In this document: in pieces, positions 18,500-27,348 of the stretch
Layout of the letters: each line of letters begins with the position of its first letter
How positions within the stretch are numbered: position 1 is the stretch's first letter
DNA from: Salipiger mucosus DSM 16094
Lineage (GTDB): Bacteria > Pseudomonadota > Alphaproteobacteria > Rhodobacterales > Rhodobacteraceae
Assembly: GCF_000442255.1 (NCBI RefSeq)
Contig: NZ_KE557278.1
Coordinates: 162,467 to 226,466 of the forward strand
Length of the DNA: 64,000 nucleotides
Direction: 5' to 3'
Notes under the pieces: generated by a model
Told to the model about the DNA's origin: nothing
Database searches by the model: none
What the model saw: the letters and a program-made list of their open reading frames with translations, nothing else
Position numbers and translations under genes: made by a program

Positions 18500-19096
18500 A
18501 TGACGTCCCGCATCGATACGATCCTGAGCCGCATCGACGCCCTGCACGAGGAACTGGAAGACGAGATCTCGCGCCGCAGGATCGCCTTTCGCTACCGACT
18601 GGAACACGACCGCGTCCGCTTCGAGGCCGAGGCGCTGCAATGGCAGCGCCAGTTCCGCGTGCGGCTGCGCAGTTTCCTCGCGCGGGCCCGGCCGCTCACC
18701 ATCGTCACGGCGCCGGTGATCTACGCGCTGATCGTGCCCTTCGCGCTGCTCGATCTCTGCGTGACGATCTATCACGCGATCTGCTTCCCGGCCTATGGCA
18801 TCCCCAAGGTGCGGCGCCGCGATCACATCCGCATCGACCGCCACCACCTGGCCTATCTCAATGCGGTGCAGAAGCTGAACTGCGTCTACTGCGGTTACAT
18901 CAACGGGCTGATTTCCTACGTCCGCGAGATCGCCTCGCGGACCGAGGCCTTCTGGTGCCCGATCAAGCATGCAGCCCATGTCGCGCGGCCACACGACCGC
19001 TACGCGCAGTTCCTCGACTACGGCGATGCCGAGGGGTTCCAGGACGGGCTCAAAGCCTCGCGCCGCGCGGTCACGCGGCGCGATCCGCCGGACTAG
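18500..19096 (+). CDS. Conserved hypothetical membrane-associated protein with CxxC motif
   Basis: A 198-residue protein. The N-terminal helix (1-60) is strongly charged and coiled-coil-like (LHEELEDEISRRRIAFRYRL). One or two hydrophobic segments follow (about 66-98), then a conserved-looking soluble part with His residues (IRIDRHHLAYLNAVQ) and three Cys (CVYCGY at 128/131 and FWCPIK at 153), suggesting metal binding. AAGGAG upstream supports the ATG at 18500. I recall similar proteins in marine bacteria without assigned function. Confidence 0.75.
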   Translation: MTSRIDTILSRIDALHEELEDEISRRRIAFRYRLEHDRVRFEAEALQWQRQFRVRLRSFLARARPLTIVTAPVIYALIVPFALLDLCVTIYHAICFPAYGIPKVRRRDHIRIDRHHLAYLNAVQKLNCVYCGYINGLISYVREIASRTEAFWCPIKHAAHVARPHDRYAQFLDYGDAEGFQDGLKASRRAVTRRDPPD

Positions 19097-19185
19097 CGGC
19101 CTTGCGTCAGGTGCTCGCGCAGGGGTCGCGGCCGTGCTATCGGCCGGGTATCCTGTCCAGTATCGTACGAGAGACCGTTGTCCAG

Positions 19186-19497
19186 ATGACCACACAGATC
19201 AGACCGACCGAGGCCGCCACGCCGGCGCTGTCGACCGAGGATCGCGCCGCCATGACGCGGCTGGCCGATGCCCTCGAGACGCTCAACGCGCAGAAGGTGC
19301 TGCGCATCAACGCCTCGAAGGGACGGATGATGTGGTTCCAGTTCCTGCGCGGCGCGGCCTTCGGGCTGGGCTCGTTCCTGGGCGCCTCGGTCGGCGTGTC
19401 GCTGCTGATCACGCTGCTGGCGCAGGTCGAGTTCGTGCCGATCCTCGGCGATTTCGCCGGTCAGATCATCCAGCAGATCGACACCGATACCGAGTGA
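19186..19497 (+). CDS. Small membrane protein, DUF5665-like
   Basis: A 103-residue protein with a soluble N-terminal helix (about 18-45) and a hydrophobic segment (about 53-82, FLRGAAFGLGSFLGASVGVS), resembling the DUF5665 family of one-pass membrane proteins. The ATG at 19186 gives the family N-terminus. It is followed by a bidirectional hairpin before fabI. Function unknown. Confidence 0.75.
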   Translation: MTTQIRPTEAATPALSTEDRAAMTRLADALETLNAQKVLRINASKGRMMWFQFLRGAAFGLGSFLGASVGVSLLITLLAQVEFVPILGDFAGQIIQQIDTDTE

Positions 19498-19516
19498 GCC
19501 TGGCGAAGCGCCCGGA

Positions 19517-19535
19517 CCCCGCCCGCCGGGCGGGG
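19517..19535. terminator. Bidirectional hairpin between convergent genes
   Basis: A perfect CCCCGCCC/GGGCGGGG stem with a 3-base loop between the convergent DUF5665-like gene and fabI. It is likely to end transcription from either side, although T tracts are poor. Confidence 0.5.
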
Positions 19536-19558
19536 CAGGGGCCGTGCAGTTCCGGTCG

Positions 19559-20350
19559 TCAGAGGTTCTCGTACTGCGGCATGCCCAGCACGTGGAAGCC
19601 GCCGTCGACGTGCACGATCTCGCCCGTCGTGCAGGCGCCCGCGTCCGAGACCAGCCAGACCGCCGTCCCGCCGACCGCCTCGAGCGTGGCGTTGGCGCGC
19701 AGCGGCGCGTTCATGTCGGTGTGCTTGTAGGTCTTGCGCGCCCCGCCGATGGCTGCGCCCGCCAGCGTCTTCATGGGGCCCGGCGAGATGGCGTTCACGC
19801 GGATGCCCTCGGGGCCGAGGTCGTTCGCGAGGTAGCGCGTCGTCGATTCCAGCGCCGCCTTGGCCACGCCCATGACGTTGTAGTTCGGCACAACGTGCTG
19901 CGAGCCCTGGTAGGTCAGCGTCAGCATCGTGCCGCCGTTCTCGGACATCAGCGGATAGGCCCGGCGGGCGACGTCGATGAACGAGTAGCAGGAGATGTCC
20001 ATCGAGTTCTTGAAGTTGGTCCGGCTGGTGTTCATGAACCGGCCCTGCAGCTCGGACTTGTCCGAGAAGGCGATGGCATGGACCACGAAGTCGATGGTCG
20101 GCCAGCGCGCTGAAATCGCCTCGAAGGCCGCGTCGAGCGAGGCATCGTCGGTCACGTCCACGTCGACCATCAGGTCGCTGCCCACGCTCTCCGCCAGCGG
20201 GGCCAGCCGCTTGCCAAAGCCCTCGCCCTGGTAGGTGAAGGCCAGCTCGGCCCCCGCCGCGTGCAGCGCCTGCGCGATTCCCCAGGCGATCGACCGCTCG
20301 TTCGCGACCCCCATCACCAGCCCGCGCTTGCCCTCGAGTTGCTTGCCCAT
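19559..20350 (-). CDS. fabI: Enoyl-[acyl-carrier-protein] reductase FabI
   Basis: A 263-residue short-chain dehydrogenase that reduces enoyl-ACP with NADH in the last step of fatty acid elongation. FabI features are the N-terminal GKRGLVMGVANERSIAWGI nucleotide-binding segment and the catalytic Tyr/Lys in LTYQGSQHVVPNYNVMGVAKAAL (Y-x6-K spacing). It is third in the minus-strand order fabA-fabB-fabI, 22 bases after fabB. FabI of this type is the triclosan target, as known for the family. Confidence 0.96.
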   Translation of the reverse strand: MGKQLEGKRGLVMGVANERSIAWGIAQALHAAGAELAFTYQGEGFGKRLAPLAESVGSDLMVDVDVTDDASLDAAFEAISARWPTIDFVVHAIAFSDKSELQGRFMNTSRTNFKNSMDISCYSFIDVARRAYPLMSENGGTMLTLTYQGSQHVVPNYNVMGVAKAALESTTRYLANDLGPEGIRVNAISPGPMKTLAGAAIGGARKTYKHTDMNAPLRANATLEAVGGTAVWLVSDAGACTTGEIVHVDGGFHVLGMPQYENL

Positions 20351-20372
20351 GTCCGTCCGTTCCGTCCTGTGC

Positions 20373-21602
20373 CTATGCGTCGAAGCGGCTGATCAGCATG
20401 GAGCCGTTGGTGCCGCCGAAGCCGAAGGAATTGGTCATCACCGTGTCGAGCCCCGCGTTCTCCTTGAGCTCGGTGGCGATCTCTTCGGGCTTCAGGGCCG
20501 GGTCGAGGGTCTCCACGTTGATCGAGGGGATGATGAAATCGTGCTTGAGCGCGAGCAGCGCATAGATGGCTTCCTGCGCGCCGGTGGCACCCTGGCTGTG
20601 GCCGGTCATCGACTTGGTCGAGCTGACGGGCGGCGTGCTGCCGTCGCCGAAGACACGGCGGACCGCCTCGATCTCGCCCACGTCGCCCACCGGCGTCGAG
20701 GTGCCGTGCGCGTTGATGTAGCCGACCTCGCGGCCCTCGGGCAGGGTCGAGAGCGCGAGCCGCATGGCACGTTCGCCGCCTTCTCCCGAGGGGGCGACCA
20801 TGTCGTGCCCGTCGGAGGTGGCGGCATAGCCCGTGACCTCGCCATAGATCGTGGCGCCGCGGGCCTTGGCGTGCTCGAGTTCCTCGAGCACCAGCATGCC
20901 GCCGCCGCCCGAGATGACGAAGCCGTCACGATCCGCGTCGAAGGCGCGCGAGGCGCGGTCGGGCGTGTCGTTGAACTTGGTGCTGAGCGCGCCCATGGCG
21001 TCGAAGAGGCAGGACAGCGTCCAGTCGAGCTCCTCGCCGCCGCCGGCGAACATCACGTCCTGCTTGCCCATCATGATCTGCTCGGCGGCGTTGCCGATGC
21101 AGTGCAGCGAGGTCGAGCAGGCCGAGGTGATCGAATAGTTGATTCCCTTGATCGCGAAGGCGGTCGAGAGGTTCGCCGAGATGGTCGAGCACATGGCTTT
21201 GGGCACGGCGAAGGGACCGACGCGCTTGGTGCCGCCTGTCTTGAGCACGGTCTGGTGCGCGGTCAGCAGGGCGCTGGTCGAAGGACCGCCCGAGCCCGCC
21301 ACGAGGCCGGTGCGCGGGTTCGAGATGTCGCTCTCCTCGAGCCCGCTGTCGGCGATGGCCTGCTGCATGGCGATATGCGCATAGGCGGCGCCCGGCCCCA
21401 TGAAGCGCAGGGTGCGCTTGTCGACGTGTTCCTTCACGTCGATGTCCACGTCTCCGGCGATCTGGCTGCGGAAGCCGTGTTCCTTCATCTGCTCGTTGGC
21501 GGTGATGCCCGAGCGGCCGGCCTTGAGCGAGGCCAGCACCTCTTCTGCGTTGTTTCCGATGGACGAGACGATGCCCAGTCCCGTGACGACGACGCGGCGC
21601 AT
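20373..21602 (-). CDS. fabB: 3-oxoacyl-[acyl-carrier-protein] synthase I FabB
   Basis: A 409-residue condensing enzyme with the Cys-His-His triad: nucleophile in [13 protein letters not shown], and His residues in [12 protein letters not shown] and [12 protein letters not shown]. The pairing with fabA upstream and the N-terminal [20 protein letters not shown] identify FabB, which elongates the cis-3-decenoyl intermediate in unsaturated fatty acid synthesis. It sits between fabA and fabI. Confidence 0.96.
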   Translation of the reverse strand: MRRVVVTGLGIVSSIGNNAEEVLASLKAGRSGITANEQMKEHGFRSQIAGDVDIDVKEHVDKRTLRFMGPGAAYAHIAMQQAIADSGLEESDISNPRTGLVAGSGGPSTSALLTAHQTVLKTGGTKRVGPFAVPKAMCSTISANLSTAFAIKGINYSITSACSTSLHCIGNAAEQIMMGKQDVMFAGGGEELDWTLSCLFDAMGALSTKFNDTPDRASRAFDADRDGFVISGGGGMLVLEELEHAKARGATIYGEVTGYAATSDGHDMVAPSGEGGERAMRLALSTLPEGREVGYINAHGTSTPVGDVGEIEAVRRVFGDGSTPPVSSTKSMTGHSQGATGAQEAIYALLALKHDFIIPSINVETLDPALKPEEIATELKENAGLDTVMTNSFGFGGTNGSMLISRFDA

Positions 21603-21725
21603 GAGGCCTCCCTTGATCTGTCGGGGGTCTGTCTATGGCAATGGGGGCGGCGGGCGCAAGGTGGGGCGTGCCCTGGGGCGCCGAAGACCGCGTGCGATCA
21701 TGCGGCGCCGGCCCCTCTCGCCGGA

Positions 21726-21759
21726 CCCCGGCCGCGCGTTTGCGCCGCGCGGGCCGGGG
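21726..21759 (-). terminator. Long GC-rich hairpin between fabA and fabB
   Basis: CCCCGGCC plus GCGCG pairs with CGCGC plus GGCCGGGG around a 7-base loop, leaving one unpaired G. It lies about a dozen bases after the fabA stop. It could partly terminate or stabilise the fabA message and so set fabA/fabB dosage. Confidence 0.4.
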
Positions 21760-21771
21760 GCCAGCTCAGGG

Positions 21772-22281
21772 TCAGGTCTCGCTGAGAGCGACCTTCATGT
21801 CCTTGACCTGGTAGATGACCTCGCCGTCGGCCTCGACGATGCCATCGGCCACGCCCATGGTCAGGCGGCGCGTCTGGACGGCCTTGGTGAAGTCGACCTT
21901 GTAGGTCAGCATCTTGCGGTCGGGACGCACCATGCCGGTGAGCTTCACCTCGCCCACGCCGAGCGCGTAGCCGCGGCCCTGCCAGCCGCGCCAGCCCAGG
22001 TTGAAGCCGGTGAGCTGCCACAGACCGTCGAGCCCGAGGCAGCCGGGCATGATCGGGTTGCCGGGAAAGTGGCATTCGAAGAACCACAGGTCCGGCGTGA
22101 TGTCGAACTCGGCCAGGACGTGGCCCTTGCCGTGCGCGCCGCCATCTGCCGAAATGTCGGTGATGCGGTCCATCATCAGCATCGGCGGTTCGGGCAGCTG
22201 CGCGTTGCCCGGGCCGAAGAGCTCGCCGCGGGCGCATTTCAGCAGGTCGTCCTTGCCGAAGCTGGTGGGATAGTCGGCCAT
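21772..22281 (-). CDS. fabA: 3-hydroxydecanoyl-[acyl-carrier-protein] dehydratase/isomerase FabA
   Basis: A 169-residue hot-dog enzyme that dehydrates 3-hydroxydecanoyl-ACP and isomerises the product to cis-3-decenoyl-ACP, the branch point to unsaturated fatty acids. The active-site His lies in [20 protein letters not shown] and the Asp in the following LGLDGLWQ helix. The ATG at 22281 gives the standard length. It heads the fabA-fabB-fabI cluster and is divergent from irr across 177 bases. Confidence 0.97.
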   Translation of the reverse strand: MADYPTSFGKDDLLKCARGELFGPGNAQLPEPPMLMMDRITDISADGGAHGKGHVLAEFDITPDLWFFECHFPGNPIMPGCLGLDGLWQLTGFNLGWRGWQGRGYALGVGEVKLTGMVRPDRKMLTYKVDFTKAVQTRRLTMGVADGIVEADGEVIYQVKDMKVALSET

Positions 22282-22398
22282 GCGTGAGGAACCCCTCGTT
22301 CCTGGTTTCCGGATCGTCGCCCCCTCTAGCACCGCGCCCGCGCGCCTTGCAAGCCTGCGACAGGGCCGCGCGCGGAGGCCCTGGCCCCGCATTTTCGT

Positions 22399-22428
22399 TT
22401 GTAATCCATGGGGTCGGCCCCCTATATA
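22399..22428 (+). promoter_or_regulatory. Candidate irr promoter
   Basis: TTGTAA (22399-22404) and TATATA (22423-22428) with an 18-base spacer, about 30 bases before the irr ATG. The spacer contains the inverted repeat GGGGTCGGCCCC, a possible operator. Inferred from consensus alone. Confidence 0.5.
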
Positions 22429-22458
22429 TACCGGAACCGAGCAAGGAGCCCGAAGGCA

Positions 22459-22875
22459 ATGAACGCGGAAGCGATCGAGCGGGGAACGGAGTGGCTGGGC
22501 CAGGCGGGGCTGCGGCCGACACGTCAGCGCGTGGCGCTGGCGGCACTGCTCGTGGGCGATGGTCAGAACCGCCACGTCACCGCCGAAAGCCTCTTCGCCG
22601 CCGTCAAGGACAAGGGCGAAAGCGTATCGCTGGCCACCGTCTACAACACGCTGCGCGCCTTCTGCGACGCGGGCCTCATGCAGGAGGTCACTGTGGACGG
22701 CACGCGCAGCTATTTCGACACCAATACCCACGACCACCCGCACTTTTTCTGGGAAGACGACGGCCACCTGACCGATGCGCCGGCCTCGGAACTGGTGATC
22801 GCCAAGCTGCCCGAGGCGCCCGAGGGGGCCGAGATCTCGGCCGTGGACGTGGTGATCCGCCTGCGCCAGAAGTGA
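22459..22875 (+). CDS. irr: Iron response regulator Irr (Fur family)
   Basis: A 138-residue Fur-superfamily protein. The winged helix (about 10-85) contains [13 protein letters not shown] and [20 protein letters not shown]. The dimerisation region has the His-rich [16 protein letters not shown] segment, matching the HxH haem-linked motif of Irr rather than classical Fur metal sites. Irr accumulates under iron limitation and controls haem synthesis and iron genes in Rhizobiales and Rhodobacterales. AAGGAG lies upstream (start 22459). It is divergent from fabA. Confidence 0.9.
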   Translation: MNAEAIERGTEWLGQAGLRPTRQRVALAALLVGDGQNRHVTAESLFAAVKDKGESVSLATVYNTLRAFCDAGLMQEVTVDGTRSYFDTNTHDHPHFFWEDDGHLTDAPASELVIAKLPEAPEGAEISAVDVVIRLRQK

Positions 22876-22884
22876 TCCTGCGGC

Positions 22885-22903
22885 GCCCGGCCAAGGGCCG
22901 GGC
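22885..22903 (+). terminator. Hairpin after irr
   Basis: GCCCGGCC/GGCCGGGC, an 8-bp stem with loop AAG starting ten bases after the irr stop. The tail is not T-rich, so termination efficiency is uncertain. Confidence 0.5.
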
Positions 22904-22920
22904 ACGGGTTTCTGGGGTTG

Positions 22921-22986
22921 AGGGGCGCTGCCCCTCTTCGCGCCTGGGGCGCGAATTCACCCTGGCGTATTTTCCGGAAAGATGAA
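22921..22986 (+). repeat. Dispersed intergenic repeat, copy A
   Basis: Two adjacent small hairpins (AGGGGC-GCT-GCCCCT and CGCGCC-TGG-GGCGCG) followed by a tail ending GTATTTTCCGGAAAGATGAA. The same three-part layout occurs at 34.3, 40.5 and 49.5 kb and in diverged form at 57 kb. Confidence 0.75.
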
Positions 22987-23061
22987 GGCACGGGCAGCGC
23001 GGGGCGGGAACCTCGGGTATGAGCCGGACGTTTTGCGGTGAATTCGCAAACGGAGGTCACA

Positions 23062-23748
23062 ATGACCCAGACGCTGACGCTGAAAAGCATCGAACCCGTC
23101 ACGCATGACACCCATCATCTCGTCTTCGACAAGCCCGAGGGATTTTCCTTCGAGCCCGGCCAGGCCGTCGACATGGCCCTGGATCGCGACGGCTGGCGCG
23201 AGGAGAAGCGGCCTTTCACCTTCACCTCGCTGCCGGACGAGCGCGAGCTGGCCTTCGTGATCAAGTCCTATCCCGAAGGCTCCGACGGGCACGAAGGGGT
23301 GACCGACCGGATCGGGAAGCTGACGCCCGGCGACACGGTGCTGGTCGATGAGCCCTGGGGCGCGATCCACGACGCGGGCGACGGCGTCTTCATCGCCGGC
23401 GGTGCCGGGATCACGCCCTTCATTGCCATCCTGCGCGACAAGCTGCGCCGCAACGGGACGCTGGAGGGCAACACGCTGGTGTTCTCGAACAAGACCGAGG
23501 CGGACATCATCCTGCGGGACACCTTCCACGAGATGTCGGGTCTCAAGCCGGTCTTCGTGGTGACCGACGAGCCGGAAAGCCGTCTGCACCGCGGCAAGAT
23601 CGACGAGGCGCTGCTTGGCGAGCATGTCACGCCGGGTCGGGACAAGTGCTATGTCTGCGGGCCGGACCCGATGATCGAGGCGATGGAGGCGGCGCTGCGC
23701 AAGCTCGGCGTGGCCGACGACGACATCATCACCGAGGAGTTCGACTGA
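23062..23748 (+). CDS. Flavodoxin/ferredoxin-type reductase (FAD/NAD-binding oxidoreductase)
   Basis: A 228-residue FNR-fold protein: an FAD-binding barrel (1-100, with EEKRPFTFTSLP as the RxYS-like FAD motif) and an NAD(P)-binding domain (about 105-228, with IAGGAGITPFIAIL and CYVCGPDPMIEAM). It lacks a [2Fe-2S] domain, so it probably passes electrons to a separate flavodoxin, ferredoxin or terminal oxidase. ACGGAGGTCACA precedes the ATG at 23062. Redox partner unknown. Confidence 0.9.
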   Translation: MTQTLTLKSIEPVTHDTHHLVFDKPEGFSFEPGQAVDMALDRDGWREEKRPFTFTSLPDERELAFVIKSYPEGSDGHEGVTDRIGKLTPGDTVLVDEPWGAIHDAGDGVFIAGGAGITPFIAILRDKLRRNGTLEGNTLVFSNKTEADIILRDTFHEMSGLKPVFVVTDEPESRLHRGKIDEALLGEHVTPGRDKCYVCGPDPMIEAMEAALRKLGVADDDIITEEFD

Positions 23749-23763
23749 GGCGGGCGCCTCGCC

Positions 23764-24633
23764 TCAGAACCACTGCCCCGGTTCCATGAGGCCAAGATCG
23801 AGCAGCTGGCGCGAATGCCATTCGAAGGGCGTCGAATTGTGCCAGCGGAAGGTCGGGATGTCGAAGCTGGAGCCGGGGTTGCGCTTGAGCGCCTTGGCCG
23901 TGCGAAATGAGGCCAGCGCCGCCGTCAGGTTGTTGTGCCAGGGGCAGGCGTAGGTGTTGTATTCCTCGTCGTTGAAGGTGTGGTCCGGCCGCAGGTGCAG
24001 GCCGGGCTTCGCGCGGAAGAGGGCGATGCGGTCGATCTTGCGCCGGTCGGGCGGCACGTGTTCTTCGTGCCGCCACCGCAGTCCTCCGAAAAAATCGAGT
24101 TGCCGCTCCTTGGGATGGTTGTGGTTGGCCGGGTCGGGCCGGGCCAGCGCGTAGTAGCCGGACCGGTCGATCCAGGCATCGTCCAGCGACACCGCGTCAG
24201 GGTGGCGGTCGAGGTCTCCGGCGTAGAGGTCTACCACGTAGGTGAGCATGGCATCGCGCCGTTCCTCGGCGTGGAAGGCCAGCAATTCGGGGACCGAGCG
24301 CGTTTCGCAGAACGGATAGAAGAGGTACTCGGCGTTGTAACCGTAGAACATCCAGGTGCCGGGCGCTGCCGCGATCGCGGCGTTGACGGCGCGCGGCACG
24401 GCGCCCTCGGCGCTCGGATCGTAGGTGACGCGGTGCACGGTCTCGGCGACGTCGGGGGCCAGCGACAGGTGCGCGGGCATGAAGGCCGCGACCGTGCGGA
24501 AGCCCGACTGCAGATGATGCCGGAGCGTCGTGTCGACCTCGACCTCATCCTCGCAGAAGACCAGAGCCACCGGGCCCCGGGAGAGGGCGCCGCGTGCGTC
24601 TTTCAGGAAGGCCTCGAGCGAGGGATGATGCAT
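23764..24633 (-). CDS. Hypothetical protein, possible glycosyltransferase-like fold
   Basis: A 289-residue soluble protein. The N-terminal part (LVFCEDEVEVDTTLRHHLQS then GFRTVAAFMPAH) looks like the start of GT-A glycosyltransferases of the family 2/92 type. A later DLYAGDL-like segment, a WRHEE-rich part and a C-terminal DEEYNTYACPWHNN could hold metal and acceptor residues, but no clear DxD is evident. I would treat the glycosyltransferase idea as weak. Start 24633 (MHHPS) is chosen because upstream codons do not look coding. Confidence 0.7.
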   Translation of the reverse strand: MHHPSLEAFLKDARGALSRGPVALVFCEDEVEVDTTLRHHLQSGFRTVAAFMPAHLSLAPDVAETVHRVTYDPSAEGAVPRAVNAAIAAAPGTWMFYGYNAEYLFYPFCETRSVPELLAFHAEERRDAMLTYVVDLYAGDLDRHPDAVSLDDAWIDRSGYYALARPDPANHNHPKERQLDFFGGLRWRHEEHVPPDRRKIDRIALFRAKPGLHLRPDHTFNDEEYNTYACPWHNNLTAALASFRTAKALKRNPGSSFDIPTFRWHNSTPFEWHSRQLLDLGLMEPGQWF

Positions 24634-24760
24634 CGTCTGTCTCCGGGGCGGCCGCCGGGCGGGACCGGTGCAAGGATTCGGTGAAAATCTCGTGCATTGC
24701 AAGGCAGGGGCGGAATGCGCTATGCGCGCGCTCTGAACCCGCGCCAACCCGAGGTATGTC

Positions 24761-26068
24761 ATGACCGGGCCCAGGAAGCTCTACATCAAGACCTATGGCT
24801 GTCAGATGAATGTCTACGACAGCGAGCGCATGGCCGAGGCCATGGGCGGACAGGGCTACGTGCAGACCGACCGCCCCGACGACGCCGACATGATCCTGCT
24901 CAACACCTGCCACATCCGCGAGAAGGCCGCGGAGAAGGTCTATTCCGAGCTGGGTCGCTACAAGGGGCTCAAGGCCGCCAAGCCCGATCTGCGCATCGGC
25001 GTGGCCGGCTGCGTGGCGCAGGCCGAGGGCGAGGAGATCATGCGGCGCCAGCCCATGGTGGACCTGGTGGTGGGGCCGCAGAGCTATCACCGCCTGCCCG
25101 AGATGGAGGCGCGCGCCGGCAACGGCGCCAAGGTGCTCGACACGGACTTCCCCGAGGAAGACAAGTTCGAGCGGCTCAAGGGCCGGTCGAAGGCGAAGCG
25201 CGGCCCGACCGCCTTCCTGACGGTGCAGGAGGGCTGCGACAAGTTCTGCGCCTTTTGCGTGGTGCCCTACACGCGCGGCGCCGAGGTGTCGCGCCCGGCC
25301 GACCGCGTCATGGCCGAGGCGCGCGACCTCGTGGAGCGCGGCGTGCGCGAGATCACCCTGCTGGGGCAGAACGTCAACGCCTACCACGGCCATGATCGGG
25401 GGCTCGCGGGGCTGATACGCCAGCTGGCGACCATCGACGGGCTCGAGCGCATCCGTTTCACCACGTCGCATCCCAACGACATGGACGATGACCTCATCGC
25501 CGCGCATGGCGACTGCGAGAAGCTGATGCCCTATCTTCACCTGCCGGTGCAGGCGGGCAGCGACCGCATCCTCAAGCGGATGAACCGCCAGCACACCGCC
25601 GAAAGCTATCTCCGGGTCATCGAGCGCCTGCGCGCTGCGCGGCCCGACCTGCACCTCTCGGGCGATTTCATCGTCGGCTTCCCCGAGGAGACCGAGGAGG
25701 ACTTCCGCGCGACGCTCGACCTGATCGAAGCGGTGGAATACGGCTCGGCCTTCTCGTTCAAGTATTCCGAGCGCCCCGGCACCCCGGCGGCCGAGCGTCC
25801 GCAGGTCCCGGAGGACGAGAAGGACGACCGCCTGCAGCGCCTGCAGGCGCTGCTGACACGCCAGCAGCGGGCGCTGCAGGACGCCATGGTCGGGCGCGAG
25901 GTCGGCGTGCTCTTCGAGAAGCCAGGGCGGCAGCCCGGGCAGATGGGCGGCAAGTCGGAATACCTCCACGCCGTCCATGTCGAGGCAGAGGGCCTGCAGC
26001 CGGGCGACCTGCGCAAGGTCCGGATCACCGACAGCGGACCGAACTCGCTGGCCGGCACGCTGGTCTGA
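24761..26068 (+). CDS. miaB: tRNA-2-methylthio-N6-dimethylallyladenosine synthase MiaB
   Basis: A 435-residue radical-SAM methylthiotransferase that modifies i6A37 of tRNAs. The N-terminal UPF0004 domain has the first cluster cysteines ([28 protein letters not shown]). The radical-SAM core has [15 protein letters not shown] (CxxxCxxC). A TRAM domain lies at the C terminus (about 370-430). It starts the conserved miaB-phoH-ybeY order and is closed by a strong terminator. Confidence 0.97.
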   Translation: MTGPRKLYIKTYGCQMNVYDSERMAEAMGGQGYVQTDRPDDADMILLNTCHIREKAAEKVYSELGRYKGLKAAKPDLRIGVAGCVAQAEGEEIMRRQPMVDLVVGPQSYHRLPEMEARAGNGAKVLDTDFPEEDKFERLKGRSKAKRGPTAFLTVQEGCDKFCAFCVVPYTRGAEVSRPADRVMAEARDLVERGVREITLLGQNVNAYHGHDRGLAGLIRQLATIDGLERIRFTTSHPNDMDDDLIAAHGDCEKLMPYLHLPVQAGSDRILKRMNRQHTAESYLRVIERLRAARPDLHLSGDFIVGFPEETEEDFRATLDLIEAVEYGSAFSFKYSERPGTPAAERPQVPEDEKDDRLQRLQALLTRQQRALQDAMVGREVGVLFEKPGRQPGQMGGKSEYLHAVHVEAEGLQPGDLRKVRITDSGPNSLAGTLV

Positions 26069-26101
26069 CGCCAAGTCGCCACACTTCGCAGGAATGTGTC
26101 C

Positions 26102-26130
26102 ACAATCGGACGGGCCCCGTCCGATTGTTT
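26102..26130 (+). terminator. Rho-independent terminator after miaB
   Basis: A perfect 12-bp stem (ACAATCGGACGG/CCGTCCGATTGT) with loop GCC, followed by TTTCCCC. It lies about 34 bases after miaB and isolates it from the next genes. Confidence 0.85.
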
Positions 26131-26272
26131 CCCCATTTGTTCGCAGGGCGCACCGTTTTTTCTTCACAGGCGCAGGCTGTCTGCTAATGTGTTGATTATA
26201 GTGAGTTTGCCCCGGCGGCCCGAATCCGCCTTCCGGGGTGCCTGGGGGATAACAATCAAGGGGACAGAGGCT

Positions 26273-26887
26273 GTGGCGAATTTCATTACCCAAGCCTTCC
26301 GCGGCGCCGTTGGCGCGGCGGCTCTGGCTGCCCTCGCTGCCACGGGGGTCACCGCGCCCGCCGCTGCCGGCAGCGACAAGGTGGCCAACGCACCGATCAT
26401 TTCCACGCAGAACACGCGCACCATCCGGGGCGAGCGTTACGTGCCGGGGGTCTCGATCTCGCCGGACGGCTGCGAGATCTGGGTCATGGATGACGGGGTC
26501 GAGGGCTACGCGGTGTCGCGCATGACGCCCGATGGCCGGCCGGTGTGCCGCGACATCAACGTCTGCGGTACGCTGAACACGGATCAGTACTTCGCGACCG
26601 ACAAGTACAACATCCATCCCAAGGGCCAGGCCCGCCTGCGCGAGTTCTTCGACAGCGCCTCGGCCTTCGGCTTCATCATCGTGGGGCACACCGACGCCCG
26701 CGCGAGCGACGAGTACAACATGCGGCTCAGCTACAACCGCGCCAACGCGGTGGCGAAGGTGGCGCGCACCACGGGCGCCCGCATCATCGACGTGCGCGGC
26801 TACGGCGAGGATTTCCCGGTCGCGACCAACCGGACCGCGCTGGGGATGTCCAAGAACCGTCGCGTCGAAATCCTGTGTGTGCGCTGA
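26273..26887 (+). CDS. OmpA-family peptidoglycan-binding protein with PDGC module
   Basis: A 204-residue exported protein: signal peptide 1-32 (ending PAAAG), then a 30-residue module (63-92) with PDGC-x2-W-x2-DDGVEGY and PVC, and a C-terminal OmpA-like domain (about 105-204, NIHPKGQARLREF, GHTDARASDEYNMRLSYNRA). The last binds meso-diaminopimelate in peptidoglycan. The start is GTG at 26273 with AGGGGACAGAGG upstream. The following lipoprotein repeats the same module, so the two may interact. It lies between miaB and phoH. Confidence 0.85.
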   Translation: MANFITQAFRGAVGAAALAALAATGVTAPAAAGSDKVANAPIISTQNTRTIRGERYVPGVSISPDGCEIWVMDDGVEGYAVSRMTPDGRPVCRDINVCGTLNTDQYFATDKYNIHPKGQARLREFFDSASAFGFIIVGHTDARASDEYNMRLSYNRANAVAKVARTTGARIIDVRGYGEDFPVATNRTALGMSKNRRVEILCVR

Positions 26888-26900
26888 GGAGGGCAGACCC

Positions 26901-27218
26901 ATGAAATCCATCAAACTCGCCCTCGTGCTGGGCGCCGCGGCGCTCGTCTCTGCCTGTGCCACCGATGTTCCGATCGGCGCTGACAAGAGCAAGGACGTGA
27001 ACCTCGTCGACCGCGACGATCTGAGCCAGCTTCGCTGGGGCGTCTGGGTCGATCCGGACGGCTGCGACAACTGGATCGCCGACGACGGCGTCGAGGGTTA
27101 CCTCGCGCGTCGCTACGACCGCTACGGCAAGCCTGTCTGCTCGGGCGTCGCGCCGCCGACGGTCGCCAGCGGCGACTTCAAGCAGGGGTCGACCTCGGTG
27201 ATCGGCGACCCGCTCTGA
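26901..27218 (+). CDS. Small lipoprotein with PDGC module
   Basis: A 105-residue lipoprotein with a lipobox VSAC (Cys at 19). Residues 51-80 match residues 63-92 of the preceding OmpA-type protein without a gap: PDGC-x2-W-x2-DDGVEGY, then G-x-PVC with the same 25-residue Cys-to-Cys spacing. The two Cys may form a disulfide. It starts 13 bases after the preceding stop, so they form one operon. It could be a membrane-anchored partner. Function unknown. Confidence 0.8.
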   Translation: MKSIKLALVLGAAALVSACATDVPIGADKSKDVNLVDRDDLSQLRWGVWVDPDGCDNWIADDGVEGYLARRYDRYGKPVCSGVAPPTVASGDFKQGSTSVIGDPL

Positions 27219-27243
27219 TCCGAACGCCACGGAAAGCATCCGG

Positions 27244-27276
27244 AACGGCCGTGCGGCATCGCCCGCGCGGCCGTTT
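27244..27276 (+). terminator. Terminator after the PDGC lipoprotein gene
   Basis: AACGGCCG/CGGCCGTT stem with a 16-base, partly self-pairing loop, followed by TTTCG. It separates the pair from phoH. Confidence 0.65.
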
Positions 27277-27348
27277 CGCGTGCGGCGGGCTTGCCATCCG
27301 GCGCGGCGCTTGGCACCATTGGGGCATTCTCAAGCGCAGGAGACATGC

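Noticed and set aside
24545-27070. An 841-codon minus-strand frame opposite miaB and the OmpA-type gene
   Set aside because: It spans several real genes on the other strand, including two terminators, and has no domain signature.
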